DNA from: an uncultured Alphaproteobacteria bacterium
GTDB taxonomy: Bacteria; Pseudomonadota; Alphaproteobacteria; RS24
Reading direction: 5' to 3'
NCBI GenBank assembly: GCA_938091085.1
Contig: CALKOC010000017.1
Span: forward strand, 62,001-126,000
DNA length: 64,000 nt
A program made the translations under genes and the position numbers. The first letter of the stretch is position 1. Every line of letters starts with the position of its first letter. This document shows positions 1-9,189 of the stretch, in pieces. The notes under the pieces are model-generated. The model was not told the origin of the DNA. It searched no databases and saw nothing but the letters and a program-made list of their open reading frames with translations.

Positions 1-693
1 ACCAACGCGCCAAGACCTGCGGAAGCCGTCCAACGCCGCCTTGATCACATGGACTGCCCACGCGCAGCCTATGATGGCATTCTTTCCTCTGGTGATGCGG
101 CACGCGAGATACTTTCACAACGCGGCGCCGAGGGACAGGTTTGTTATTTTGTCGGCGCAACTAAAGACGTTGATGTGCTAAACGGCATTGATATTGAATT
201 TGGTCCAGCTGAAGAAGCTGATTTCATTTTGCTCACAGGGATGAGCAATGACATGGAAGAAACGCTTGAAGATTATGCAGACGAGATTGCACTTTGGCAT
301 AAACACAATCTACCTTTGATATGTGCCAATCCAGATCGCATTGTTCAGATTGGAGAGCAGGTAATTTACTGTGCAGGTGCACTGGCAGAAATTTACGAAG
401 ATAATGGCGGTGAAGTTATCTGGCTCGGCAAGCCGCATTTACCGATTTATGATACGGGTTTTTCCCGACTTCAAAAAATGACCAATATGGAAAAACCGCG
501 TATTTTGGCTATTGGTGACGGTTTTAAAACCGACATACCCGGCGCCAATGCAGCTAATTTGGATGTGCTTTTCATCACCGGAGGATTGAGCGAAACACTG
601 ACGCAAGAATCGCAAACCCCTGAAGATGTTGCTGCAATTCTGCGAGACTATGACTCATATGCGCATTATTTTATGAAACATCTGATATGGTGA
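1..693 (+). CDS. HAD-superfamily hydrolase (NagD-like, class IIA), 5' partial
   Basis: The frame is open from base 1, so the true start lies left of the window; the first internal ATG is at 49. The visible upstream residues (TNAPRPAEAVQRRL) match the region after the first Asp motif of class IIA HAD phosphatases, where a Thr/Ser-Asn pair contacts phosphate. The C-terminal part carries the acidic metal motif IGDGFKTDIPGANAANLD followed by FITGG, as in the TIGR01459-type subfamily common in alphaproteobacteria. Substrate unknown; probably a cytosolic sugar- or nucleotide-phosphate phosphatase. It ends 3 bases before ribF, so the two are probably co-transcribed. The catalytic DxDG motif is outside the window. 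Confidence 0.85.
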   Translation, partial: TNAPRPAEAVQRRLDHMDCPRAAYDGILSSGDAAREILSQRGAEGQVCYFVGATKDVDVLNGIDIEFGPAEEADFILLTGMSNDMEETLEDYADEIALWHKHNLPLICANPDRIVQIGEQVIYCAGALAEIYEDNGGEVIWLGKPHLPIYDTGFSRLQKMTNMEKPRILAIGDGFKTDIPGANAANLDVLFITGGLSETLTQESQTPEDVAAILRDYDSYAHYFMKHLIW

Positions 694-696
694 CCT

Positions 697-1659
697 ATGG
701 GATTGTTTCGCGACCTTTCACAACTACCTGAGACTGCCAAAGGCGGCGTATTGGTAATCGGCAATTTTGATGGCGTACATAAAGGTCATCAAGCTGTGCT
801 TTCGCGTGCCCTTGAAAAAGCCCAAGAAATTGAGGGAGAGGCAAAGACAGAGGTCACGGTTCTGGTGTTTGACCCACATCCCCGACAATATTTTGCCCCC
901 CATGCACCTTCCTTGAGACTGACGCGACTGGAGACCCGCGCGCGGCTTCTCGAAAAATATGGCGCAACCAATATAGTGGCATTAACATTTAATAAAAACA
1001 TGGCAGAGATGTCGGCAGAAGATTTCATACAAAAAATCATTATTGAAAGTTTTGATGCGCGCGCCGTGTGTATCGGCCATGATTTTCATTTCGGCAAGAA
1101 CCGTGCTGGGACACCAGACATGTTAAAAACAACAGGAGATAAGCATGGCTTTGACGTGTTATTCATCGCTGCGGTGTCTCCCGACAATGCCGGAGAAAGA
1201 CCTTATTCCTCAACCGCGATAAGGGAATGCCTAACCCGCGGAGAAATCTCTCAGGCCACGAACCTTCTTGGCGACTACTGGCGTTTAGAAGCCGACGTTC
1301 AACAGGGAGATCAGAGAGGCCGTACCATTGATTTTCCAACAGCAAATCTGTCCCTTGAAGATTATCATCTGCCGCTATTCGGTGTATATGCCGTCACCAT
1401 TGAGATGCTAAACGGGTCATTTGCCGGACAAAAATTCACTGGGGTCGCTAATCTTGGTATTCGCCCAAGTTTTGAAACCGAAGCCCCGCGTCTTGAAGTT
1501 TTTATTTTTGATTTTGACGGCGACATTTATGGCGACACATTAAGCGTTGGGCTGGTTGACTTTATCCGTCCTGAACAGCAATTTGACAACCTTGACGCAC
1601 TTAAGGCACAAATCGCTCGGGATGTTCAATCAGCCCGTGAAGTGCTTGCAAGCCTCTAA
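697..1659 (+). CDS. ribF: Bifunctional riboflavin kinase / FAD synthetase
   Basis: 320 residues, the usual length for RibF. It makes FMN from riboflavin and ATP, then FAD. The N-terminal nucleotidyltransferase domain shows IGNFDGVHKGHQAVL (the GxFDGxHxGH adenylyltransferase motif) and the YSSTAIRECL signature (residues about 169-179). The C-terminal flavokinase domain shows GRTIDFPTANL, FGVYAV and GVANLGIRPSF. It begins 3 bases after the HAD gene and is followed almost directly by ileS, the ribF-ileS-lspA order seen in many proteobacteria. Nothing is missing from either domain. Confidence 0.96.
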   Translation: MGLFRDLSQLPETAKGGVLVIGNFDGVHKGHQAVLSRALEKAQEIEGEAKTEVTVLVFDPHPRQYFAPHAPSLRLTRLETRARLLEKYGATNIVALTFNKNMAEMSAEDFIQKIIIESFDARAVCIGHDFHFGKNRAGTPDMLKTTGDKHGFDVLFIAAVSPDNAGERPYSSTAIRECLTRGEISQATNLLGDYWRLEADVQQGDQRGRTIDFPTANLSLEDYHLPLFGVYAVTIEMLNGSFAGQKFTGVANLGIRPSFETEAPRLEVFIFDFDGDIYGDTLSVGLVDFIRPEQQFDNLDALKAQIARDVQSAREVLASL

Positions 1660-1679
1660 CCGCATTGGTAAAACCCCGC

Positions 1680-4496
1680 ATGAATGAAAATCTAAGAGAC
1701 TATAAGGAAACACTGAAACTTCCCCAAACCGACTTTCCTATGAAAGCAGGCCTGCCGAAGCGTGAGCCAGATATTTTAGCTTATTGGGAAAAAATCGGGC
1801 TCTATGACCGTTTGCGTGATGCCGCAAAAGATAAAGAAAAATTCGTGCTGCATGATGGGCCACCCTATGCCAATGGCGATATTCATATCGGACATGCGCT
1901 GAATAAAATACTTAAAGACATTATTGTTCGCTCCCGTCAGATGACAGGTAAAAATGCCGTATATGTCCCGGGATGGGATTGTCACGGGTTACCGATTGAA
2001 TGGAAAATTGAAGAACAATATCGCGCCAAGGGTCTGAACAAGGATGAAGTCCCCGCCACTGAATTCCGGGCCGAATGCCGGAGCTTTGCTGAAAAATGGG
2101 TCGCGATACAATCGGAGCAATTCCAACGCCTCGGTATTATCGGCGATTGGGACAAACCCTACACGACCATGGCCTTTGATGCTGAGGCAGTGATTGTTCA
2201 GGAATTCCAGAAATTCGTGATGAATGGCGCGCTATATCGTGGTTCAAAACCCGTCATGTGGTCAGTGGTTGAAAAAACCGCTCTTGCCGAGGCCGAGGTT
2301 GAGTATGAGGAACATGTCTCACCAACAATTTTCGTTAAGTTTCCAGTCAAACAAGCCGCCGACCCCGCATTAACCGAAGGGGTTTCGGCTGTTATCTGGA
2401 CGACAACACCTTGGACCATTCCCGGCAATCGAGCGATGGCCTGCGCCAAAACCCTCAATTACGGCTTGTATCAGGTCGGGGATGAAAAACTCATTCTGTG
2501 TGACGACCTTGCCGAGCGTGCTATGAGCGCCGCCGATATAACTGATTACCAACGCCTAAGTGATGTTGAACCAGAGGGCCTGATTTGCGCACATCCGTTT
2601 GCCGGACAGGGCTATGACTTTGATGTGCCAATACTAGCTGGTGATTTCGTGACAGCCGAAACAGGGACAGGGCTAGTACATATTGCCCCCGGACATGGTC
2701 AGGATGACTTTGAACTTGGTTTAAAACACAAAATAGAAGTCCCTTTCACGGTGGATGAAGCAGGCGTGTATTTTGACCATGTGCCGATTTTTGCCGGCAA
2801 AAGAGTGTTGGATGAAAATGGCAAAAACGGCGATGCCAATGGCGCAGTTATCACAGCACTGATTGAAGCTAATAAGCTTTTTGCCAAAGGCAAATTACGT
2901 CACCAGTATCCCCATAGCTGGCGGTCAAAAGCCCCGTTAATTTTCAGAAACACACCGCAATGGTTCGTGTCCATGGAGCACAATAATCTGCGAGATAAAG
3001 CCCTGAAAGCCATTGATGAGGTCAACTGGTTCCCTAAAACCGGGCGCAACAGAATTCATGCAATGATAGAAAACCGCCCCGACTGGGTGCTATCGCGTCA
3101 ACGCGCTTGGGGCGTGCCGCTAACGGTGTTTATGCACCGCCAATCGGGTGAGATTTTGCGCGATGAAGCCGTCAATCAACGCATTGTCGACGCGGTGAAA
3201 ACCCAAGGTGCAGATGCGTGGTTCAATACCGACCCGCAGGTCTTTCTCGGTGACACCTATCAAGCATCAGATTACGAGCAAGTGACCGATATTCTTGATG
3301 TCTGGTTTGATAGCGGCACAACACACGCCTTTGTGCTGGAAGAGCGCGACAACCTTCACTGGCCTGCTGATGTCTATTTGGAAGGCTCTGACCAACATCG
3401 TGGCTGGTTTCATTCCTCCTTGCTCGAGTCCTGCGCGACGCGCGGTGTCGCTCCCTATAAAAATGTAGTCACCCATGGTTTCACCATGGATGAAAAAGGT
3501 CGTAAAATGTCCAAATCTACGGGCAATGCTGTCGATCCGCTCAAAGTCATTGACCAATCAGGAGCCGAGATTATCCGGCTCTGGACCACCAGTTGTGACT
3601 ACAGTGAAGATCAACGTATCGGGCCGGAAATCATCAAAGCGAATACAGATGCTTATCGCAAAATGCGTAACTGCTTCCGCTTTCTGCTCGGGAACCTGTC
3701 AGGTTTCAATGATACCGAAAAAAGTGACCTGCAAGATTTACCGGAGCTTGAACGTTATATGCTGCATCGCCTCAGCGAGGTCAGCGATGAAGTTCGCGCC
3801 GGATATGAAGGTTTTGACTTCCGACGTGTTTACCAAACATTGTTTAATTTTATGACAGTGGAACTATCGGCGTTTTATTTCGATATCCGAAAGGATGCAT
3901 TATATTGCGACCCCGACAACAGCCCCGAACGACGCGGTTGCCGCACCATTATGGATATAACATTTGACTGCCTGACAAGTTGGCTGGCTCCGATTTTATG
4001 TTTCACCACTGAAGAGGTTTGGCAAAGCCGTTTTGGTGAAACCCGTGGCTCCGTTCATGAGCAACAATTCCCTGACATTCCTTCAGATTATAAAAATGAT
4101 GACCTCGCGGCAAAATGGGACGTCATTCGCAAAATTCGCCGCGTAGTAACCGGCGCACTGGAAATTGAACGGCAGGAAAAGCGAATTGGCTCCAGTCTTG
4201 AGGCCGCGCCAATTGTTTTTATTCCCAAGGCAGACTGGTATGATAAAACGCAAGACTTGAACATGGCCGATATTTGCATCACCTCGCAAATTGATATCCG
4301 CAATGAAGCACCGCCCACAGATGCCTTCACGCTAGATGATGTCAAAGAAGTCGGCGTGCTTCCGGCTTTAGCCGTTGGACAAAAATGCCGCCGGAGCTGG
4401 AAAATCTTACCCGATGTCGGCAGCATTGAGGCTTATCCGGATTTAAGCCCCCGCGATGCTGAAGCTGTGTCAGCTTTTGATAACCAAAGCGGATAG
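1680..4496 (+). CDS. ileS: Isoleucyl-tRNA synthetase
   Basis: Class I aminoacyl-tRNA synthetase charging tRNA-Ile. The frame can start at a TTG (1665), but the ATG at 1680 gives the normal N-terminus (MNENLRDYKETL), so I chose it (938 residues). HIGH is at residues 69-72 (NGDIHIGHALNK) and KMSKS at 609-613. The editing domain has VIWTTTPWTIPGN and the catalytic core RQRAWGVPL. The extreme C-terminus, which in E. coli IleS is a four-cysteine zinc ribbon, here keeps only one of the expected cysteines (KCRRSWKILPDVG, then YPDLSPRDAEAV). lspA starts 4 bases after the stop. Confidence 0.97.
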   Translation: MNENLRDYKETLKLPQTDFPMKAGLPKREPDILAYWEKIGLYDRLRDAAKDKEKFVLHDGPPYANGDIHIGHALNKILKDIIVRSRQMTGKNAVYVPGWDCHGLPIEWKIEEQYRAKGLNKDEVPATEFRAECRSFAEKWVAIQSEQFQRLGIIGDWDKPYTTMAFDAEAVIVQEFQKFVMNGALYRGSKPVMWSVVEKTALAEAEVEYEEHVSPTIFVKFPVKQAADPALTEGVSAVIWTTTPWTIPGNRAMACAKTLNYGLYQVGDEKLILCDDLAERAMSAADITDYQRLSDVEPEGLICAHPFAGQGYDFDVPILAGDFVTAETGTGLVHIAPGHGQDDFELGLKHKIEVPFTVDEAGVYFDHVPIFAGKRVLDENGKNGDANGAVITALIEANKLFAKGKLRHQYPHSWRSKAPLIFRNTPQWFVSMEHNNLRDKALKAIDEVNWFPKTGRNRIHAMIENRPDWVLSRQRAWGVPLTVFMHRQSGEILRDEAVNQRIVDAVKTQGADAWFNTDPQVFLGDTYQASDYEQVTDILDVWFDSGTTHAFVLEERDNLHWPADVYLEGSDQHRGWFHSSLLESCATRGVAPYKNVVTHGFTMDEKGRKMSKSTGNAVDPLKVIDQSGAEIIRLWTTSCDYSEDQRIGPEIIKANTDAYRKMRNCFRFLLGNLSGFNDTEKSDLQDLPELERYMLHRLSEVSDEVRAGYEGFDFRRVYQTLFNFMTVELSAFYFDIRKDALYCDPDNSPERRGCRTIMDITFDCLTSWLAPILCFTTEEVWQSRFGETRGSVHEQQFPDIPSDYKNDDLAAKWDVIRKIRRVVTGALEIERQEKRIGSSLEAAPIVFIPKADWYDKTQDLNMADICITSQIDIRNEAPPTDAFTLDDVKEVGVLPALAVGQKCRRSWKILPDVGSIEAYPDLSPRDAEAVSAFDNQSG

Positions 4497-4500
4497 CTTC

Positions 4501-5016
4501 ATGGGCGCCCTTACCTCATTAAAATCTCTCTTAAAGCAGGGATCTGCCAGAAAAGGGCTCATTATTTGCTTGGCGCTCATATTCATCGACCAATTGAGCA
4601 AGCAGACTGTTTTGATGCAAATTTCAGAGACAGACCGCATTCAAGTTCTACCAATCCTCGATTTTATCCTGATATGGAACACGGGCATCAGCTATGGGCT
4701 TTTTGACAGTTCAGGCATGGTGGGGCGCATCACCCTAACTGTTCTGGGCCTCCTCATAACTCTATTTCTGCTTGTACAAATGGTTCGTTCAACAGCAAAA
4801 TGGGAACGACTTGGTTATTGTCTTATTATTGGTGGCGCGATAGGCAATATTATTGATCGTGTTATTTATGGCGGGGTTATTGACTTCATAAGTTTTCATT
4901 ACGAAAACTATTACTGGTATGTCTTTAATCTTGCCGATGTTTGGATTAGTTTAGGTGTTATAATGATTTTACTGGACAGTTTTCTCCTGTCTGGCAAAAC
5001 CCCCGATGGAGTCTAA
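4501..5016 (+). CDS. lspA: Lipoprotein signal peptidase (signal peptidase II)
   Basis: Inner-membrane aspartyl protease that removes signal peptides from prolipoproteins. The frame extends back to 4456, inside ileS, but the ATG at 4501, just after the ileS stop, gives a normal 171-residue protein. Four hydrophobic segments are visible. Conserved family blocks are NTGISYGLF, GGAIGNIIDRVIYGGVIDF (first catalytic Asp) and FNLADVWISLG (second catalytic Asp). Its likely clients next door are the DUF3035 lipoprotein and the first M16 peptidase, both with lipoboxes. Confidence 0.95.
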   Translation: MGALTSLKSLLKQGSARKGLIICLALIFIDQLSKQTVLMQISETDRIQVLPILDFILIWNTGISYGLFDSSGMVGRITLTVLGLLITLFLLVQMVRSTAKWERLGYCLIIGGAIGNIIDRVIYGGVIDFISFHYENYYWYVFNLADVWISLGVIMILLDSFLLSGKTPDGV

Positions 5017-5103
5017 TCTCCTGAATAATTAGATATTATAATGGTGTTTAATGTGCCATTACCTGATATGGAATTGCTTAACAAGGTAACAAGGAAAGTG
5101 AGC

Positions 5104-5532
5104 ATGACGAATTTGAAAATGAACCGCAGGAAAAACATCCTCGGTCTTTTGTGTATGACACTGACAGTCTCAGCCTGTAGCGGCGGTCTATCAGACGCTT
5201 TCACCTACAAAAAAAATCCCCCGGATGAATTCGCTATTTTGAAAAAACAACCGCTGATTATTCCGCCTGATTATTCTTTGAAACCACCAAATGAAGCTGG
5301 CAGTAAAATAGCCCGCACCAGCACGCGTGTTGAGGCCGAACAAATATTGACCGGTAGAGAAGTCGACATTTCAGAAATTGCCTCAGACAGCGAGAAAGAA
5401 ATTCTTGACCGCATAGGCTCTGATCCAAGCCAAAACAATGTCCGTTCAAAAATCCAAAATGACGGCAATACTATTATCAGCAAAGAGCAAGCTGTTACGG
5501 AAAATCTAATTTTAAATACGACCGGAGAATAA
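5104..5532 (+). CDS. DUF3035-type lipoprotein
   Basis: About 142 residues from the ATG at 5104, which has an AAGGAAAG Shine-Dalgarno sequence about 7 bases upstream; the open frame begins earlier (5041) without such support. The N-terminus has Lys/Arg (MNRRKN), a hydrophobic stretch and the lipobox VSAC, so it should be lipidated. The segment after it (NPPDEFAILKKQPLIIPPDY, then LKPP) is typical of the DUF3035 family found beside lspA and M16 peptidases in alphaproteobacteria. The remainder is polar and probably extended. No biochemical function is known to me; an envelope role is inferred from localisation and neighbours. Confidence 0.8.
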   Translation: MTNLKMNRRKNILGLLCMTLTVSACSGGLSDAFTYKKNPPDEFAILKKQPLIIPPDYSLKPPNEAGSKIARTSTRVEAEQILTGREVDISEIASDSEKEILDRIGSDPSQNNVRSKIQNDGNTIISKEQAVTENLILNTTGE

Positions 5533-5545
5533 GCTGGATTTCGTG

Positions 5546-6976
5546 ATGTTTTTCCGGTCGTCTTTTCGGTCTTCTAGACGCCGCTTTTATTTTCTGCTTG
5601 CGATGGTGAGCATAGCTCTTTCAGCTTGCACGCAATCTACGGATACCTCTCAAAATATAAAAACAGACCGCCTACCAAACGGGCTTGAGATTGTTGTTAT
5701 CACCGACAAAAGAGCGCCGGTCATAACACATATGGTCTGGTACAAAGCTGGTGGAATTGATGACCCTAAGGGGAAATCAGGTATCGCCCATTACTTCGAA
5801 CATTTAATGTTTAAAGGTACGCAGACCCTCGCACCGGGAGAGTTTTCAGAGAAAATAGCCATGATGGGCGGTAGTGAAAACGCTTTTACAGCTCATGACT
5901 ACACAGCCTATTTCCAGCGCATCTCAGCTGACAGCTTGGAAGAGGTCATGAAACTAGAAGCTGACCGCATGGCGAATTTAGTATTTGTTGAGGAACAGGC
6001 TTTATCTGAACGTGATGTTGTGTTGGAAGAACGCGCATCCCGCACCGACTCCAATCCGGCAGCTCTACTGGGAGAAAAATTGCGTCATGTCTTGCACATG
6101 CCACATCCCTATTCCCGCCCGATTATCGGCTGGCGCCAAGAAATTGAAAGGTTGAGCGTGGAAGATGCCAAGAGGTTCTACAAACGCTTTTACGCACCAG
6201 ATAATGCTATTTTGATTGTTGCTGGCGATGCAGATATGCCTGAAGTTAAAAAACTCGCAGCACGTTATTATGGCGTCATCCCGCCAGCGAATATGCCGAA
6301 AAATCAGCTTGTAGAAGCGGATATCTTATCCTCTCCTGAAGCAATTTATATGCAAGATATTCGCACCCGCCAACCGGTCATACAACGCATATACCGACTG
6401 CCAGTTTGGAGCAGGGATGATACCAAATCTTTTGCAGCTCTTGAGTTACTGATGGAAGTTTTATCGTCAGGCACAACTGGGCGGTTATATCAATCCCTCA
6501 TTGTAAATGAGAAAATTGCAGTAGGCGTCGGGGGCTGGGCGGACACAATGCGCCGGGCGCAGGGGGAGGCCGTTGTGTATATATCACCCAGCGACACAAC
6601 CCATATAGATGACAATATTGCGCTTTTGGATGCTGAAATCAAAAAACTTAAAACTCAACAGGTAACACGTCAGGAACTTGAACGCGCCAAGACCAAAATT
6701 CTTGCCGACACTCTTTACGCGCGGGACAGTCAATTTGCCCAGGCACGGATTTATGGTTCTTTAATCTCAATTGGCCTAACGGTTGAAGATGTCGGGCGCT
6801 GGACAAAAGATATTGAGGCTGTTTCAGTCGATGATATTTTGAAGGCTGCAAATTTATATCTTGATGCAAGCCAAAGCATAACAGGAATACTAACCCCACC
6901 TGTGGACACTTCAAATAAAACAAAACAAGATACTCAAAAAGCAGATACTCAAAAAGCAGAGACGCCAATATCATGA
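5546..6976 (+). CDS. M16 family zinc metallopeptidase, active partner, lipoprotein
   Basis: About 476 residues; GTG at 5543 is directly followed by the ATG at 5546, taken as start. The N-terminus is Arg-rich, then hydrophobic, then lipobox LSAC, so a membrane-anchored periplasmic protein. The inverzincin motif HYFEH (HxxEH) lies in GIAHYFEHLMFKGT, with the distal Glu in the following helix, so it should bind zinc and be catalytic. The C-terminus ends in a repetitive Gln/Lys/Thr tail encoded by a 15-bp tandem repeat. The stop overlaps the start of the next gene (ATGA), indicating translational coupling to an inactive-type partner. Confidence 0.92.
   Translation: MFFRSSFRSSRRRFYFLLAMVSIALSACTQSTDTSQNIKTDRLPNGLEIVVITDKRAPVITHMVWYKAGGIDDPKGKSGIAHYFEHLMFKGTQTLAPGEFSEKIAMMGGSENAFTAHDYTAYFQRISADSLEEVMKLEADRMANLVFVEEQALSERDVVLEERASRTDSNPAALLGEKLRHVLHMPHPYSRPIIGWRQEIERLSVEDAKRFYKRFYAPDNAILIVAGDADMPEVKKLAARYYGVIPPANMPKNQLVEADILSSPEAIYMQDIRTRQPVIQRIYRLPVWSRDDTKSFAALELLMEVLSSGTTGRLYQSLIVNEKIAVGVGGWADTMRRAQGEAVVYISPSDTTHIDDNIALLDAEIKKLKTQQVTRQELERAKTKILADTLYARDSQFAQARIYGSLISIGLTVEDVGRWTKDIEAVSVDDILKAANLYLDASQSITGILTPPVDTSNKTKQDTQKADTQKAETPIS
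6929..6958 (+). repeat. 15-bp tandem repeat (two exact copies) in the M16 gene tail
   Basis: The unit GATACTCAAAAAGCA occurs at 6929-6943 and again at 6944-6958, inside the coding sequence, giving repeated DTQKA peptides in a polar C-terminal tail. Copy number could vary by slippage without breaking the frame. Confidence 0.85.
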
Positions 6977-8292
6977 AGCGATATCTCGTAAAAATGATTG
7001 CCGGGTTCTGTATTCTAATGGCATTTGCTGCAGGGTCTTTTTCATCATCCGCCGATGCGCTTGAAATACGTCAACTCACCAGCCCCAAAGGAATAAAACT
7101 GTGGTTTGTAAAAGATACAAACCTGCCCATCATACAAGTGAGATTCTTGTGGCACGGCGGTGCCGCAAATTTTGAACCTGGGCTAATCAATTTTTTATCG
7201 ACCATGCTGGATGAAGGTGCTGGAGACCTCAACTCTAAAGCCTTCCAGACCCGAAAAGAAGATTATGGCATTAAGCTTTCATTTTCTGCAGAGAAAGACA
7301 ATTTTAGCGGTTCACTACGGACTTTATCGAAACATAAAGATGAAGCTTTCTCTCTGCTAGCCCTTGCAGTCAACCAACCGCGCTTTGACCCCGCGCCTCT
7401 GGAAAGAATGCGCCAAGCGTTGATGGCAGGGCATCGCAGGAGTGCCTCCGACAGTGGCACCATTGCGTCAGAAACATGGTGGCAAAATGCCTTGCAAGGG
7501 CATGCATATGGTAATGCTGTGCGGGGTTCTCCGGAATTTACCCAAAAAGTTACGCCGGATATGTTGCGCAAAGCGCACCGACAACTATTTGCGCAGGATA
7601 ATCTGATAATATCTGTTGTAGGTGATATTGAGGAAACGGATTTACTGTCTCAAATAGATAAGATTTTCGCCGAATTGCCGGTCCAAAATACTACCCAACA
7701 AATCGACCCATTCGCCCCCTTGGATGAAGACTTTGTATTTGTTGAATTTCCCGGTCCTCAAACCGAAATTATATTTGGGCATATCGGCATCTCCTTTGAG
7801 GACCCCGATTATTACACAGCACTTGTCGTGAATCATATTCTTGGCGGTGGTGGGTTTTCAGCACGCCTCATGACTGAAATTAGAGAAAAACGTGGCCTCG
7901 TTTACAGCGTCTATAGCTATCTTAATGAAACAGGCTCACTGCCAGTTTGGATGGGGCGAATGGGAACAAGCCATAAAAATGTTGAAGAAGCGCTGTCTGT
8001 GTTACGCACTGAATTAAAGCGTATGCGTGAAAATGGCCCAAGCGAAACCGAACTTGAAAATGCAAAAAATTATATCATTGGAAGTTATGCGCTTGGCTTT
8101 GACAGTGGTAAAAAAATTGCCTCAAAAATGTTAACAGCTCAATTTTTCGATTTGCCACCATCGCATTTTGATAAACGCAATAGTTATATTGAAGCTATCA
8201 CACTTGAAGATGTCAGGCGCGTTGCACGCCGGCTTTTGAAGCCCGACCAGTTAATTATTACGGCTGTCGGTGAAAAGAACACGACAGAGTAG
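6973..8292 (+). CDS. M16 family peptidase-like protein, non-catalytic partner
   Basis: 439 residues with a cleavable-type signal peptide (MKRYLVKMIAGFCILMAFAAG, ending near SADA). It has the M16 fold signatures, including GGGGFSARLMTEIREKRGLVYSVYSY, but where the first partner has HxxEH this one reads GLINFLSTMLDEGAGDL, so the zinc-binding histidines are absent. It overlaps the upstream gene by 4 bases. In this family, active and inactive subunits commonly assemble as a heterodimer; that is the likely role here, as a periplasmic protease with the upstream lipoprotein. Confidence 0.9.
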   Translation: MKRYLVKMIAGFCILMAFAAGSFSSSADALEIRQLTSPKGIKLWFVKDTNLPIIQVRFLWHGGAANFEPGLINFLSTMLDEGAGDLNSKAFQTRKEDYGIKLSFSAEKDNFSGSLRTLSKHKDEAFSLLALAVNQPRFDPAPLERMRQALMAGHRRSASDSGTIASETWWQNALQGHAYGNAVRGSPEFTQKVTPDMLRKAHRQLFAQDNLIISVVGDIEETDLLSQIDKIFAELPVQNTTQQIDPFAPLDEDFVFVEFPGPQTEIIFGHIGISFEDPDYYTALVVNHILGGGGFSARLMTEIREKRGLVYSVYSYLNETGSLPVWMGRMGTSHKNVEEALSVLRTELKRMRENGPSETELENAKNYIIGSYALGFDSGKKIASKMLTAQFFDLPPSHFDKRNSYIEAITLEDVRRVARRLLKPDQLIITAVGEKNTTE

Positions 8293-8296
8293 AAGT

Positions 8297-9061
8297 TTAT
8301 TTACCCTTCCATTGTGGGGCTCTTTTTTCGGCAAATGCAGTCGCTCCTTCAATCGCATCTTCACTTTTCAGAATAGGTGTCGACAGAACTTTTTCTTTTT
8401 GGAACATTTCTTCATTAGACCAGTCCCGCGCACAGTTAACGATTTTCTTACTCGCGGCAACGGCAAGCGGGCCATTTGCACAGATCTTTTCTGCCATTTC
8501 AATCGCTGCCTCAAGCGCCTTACCATCCTCAACCACATGATTAACCAGCCCAGTCTGGTATGCGCGATCACTGTCAATAAAGTCACCTGTTAAGGCAAGC
8601 TCCATCGCCAGTCGGTGAAATGTCTGTGTGGGTAAGCGAAGCAGACCGCCCCCAGCAGCAACAAGCCCTCTCTTCACTTCAGGCACACCAAATTGCGAGC
8701 TTTTCGAAGCGATAATTAAATCACAGGCAAGAGCAATCTCAAATCCACCCGCAAGCGCATAGCCTTCGACCGCTGCGATTAAAGGTTTTTCCGGCGGCGA
8801 CTCGACCAAGCCTGCAAAACCTTTGCCCTCTAATGAAGGGGACTCCCCGCTGACAAAAGCTTTCAAATCCATACCCGAACAAAATGTACCACCTGCGCCG
8901 GTAAGGATGCCCACACGAATATCTGGATTTTCATCCAGCTCCACCATTGCAGCACCAATTTTTTCGGATGCGGCACGATTAATTGCATTTCTTGCTTGGG
9001 GTCGATTAAGGGTAACAGTCAAAATACCGTTTTCAACTTGGGTGATTACTTCTTCGCTCAT
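8297..9061 (-). CDS. Enoyl-CoA hydratase/isomerase family protein (crotonase)
   Basis: The open frame starts at 9163, but the ATG at 9061 (MSEEVITQVENG) has a CCGGAG Shine-Dalgarno sequence about 7 bases upstream and gives a normal 254-residue crotonase. Oxyanion-hole segments are visible: AGGTFCSGMDLKAF and AVEGYALAGGFEIALACDLI, with PEVKRGLVAAGGGLLRLP after them. The second active-site acid position is not clearly a hydratase Glu pair, so the exact reaction (hydratase, isomerase or other acyl-CoA chemistry) is open. It stands alone, convergent with the M16 pair (4-base gap) and divergent from the rhomboid gene. Confidence 0.9.
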   Translation of the reverse strand: MSEEVITQVENGILTVTLNRPQARNAINRAASEKIGAAMVELDENPDIRVGILTGAGGTFCSGMDLKAFVSGESPSLEGKGFAGLVESPPEKPLIAAVEGYALAGGFEIALACDLIIASKSSQFGVPEVKRGLVAAGGGLLRLPTQTFHRLAMELALTGDFIDSDRAYQTGLVNHVVEDGKALEAAIEMAEKICANGPLAVAASKKIVNCARDWSNEEMFQKEKVLSTPILKSEDAIEGATAFAEKRAPQWKGK

Positions 9062-9168
9062 GATTAACTCCGGGTTTCCCTTATTTATCCATACTAGCTT
9101 TAAAAATATTTCAGACTCTATGCCTAACAAATGACATGTGATTATGTTAACCACAATAGGCAATAATC

Positions 9169-9187
9169 ATAATTGCCAGGATTGATA
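9169..9187. promoter_or_regulatory. Inverted repeat before the rhomboid gene
   Basis: GGCAAT (9169-9174) and ATTGCC (9182-9187) form a perfect 6-bp inverted repeat with a 7-base centre, ending 2 bases before the ATG at 9190 and lying in the divergent crotonase/rhomboid intergenic region. It could be an operator or an mRNA hairpin at the start codon; no known motif is matched. Confidence 0.3.
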
Positions 9188-9189
9188 AC

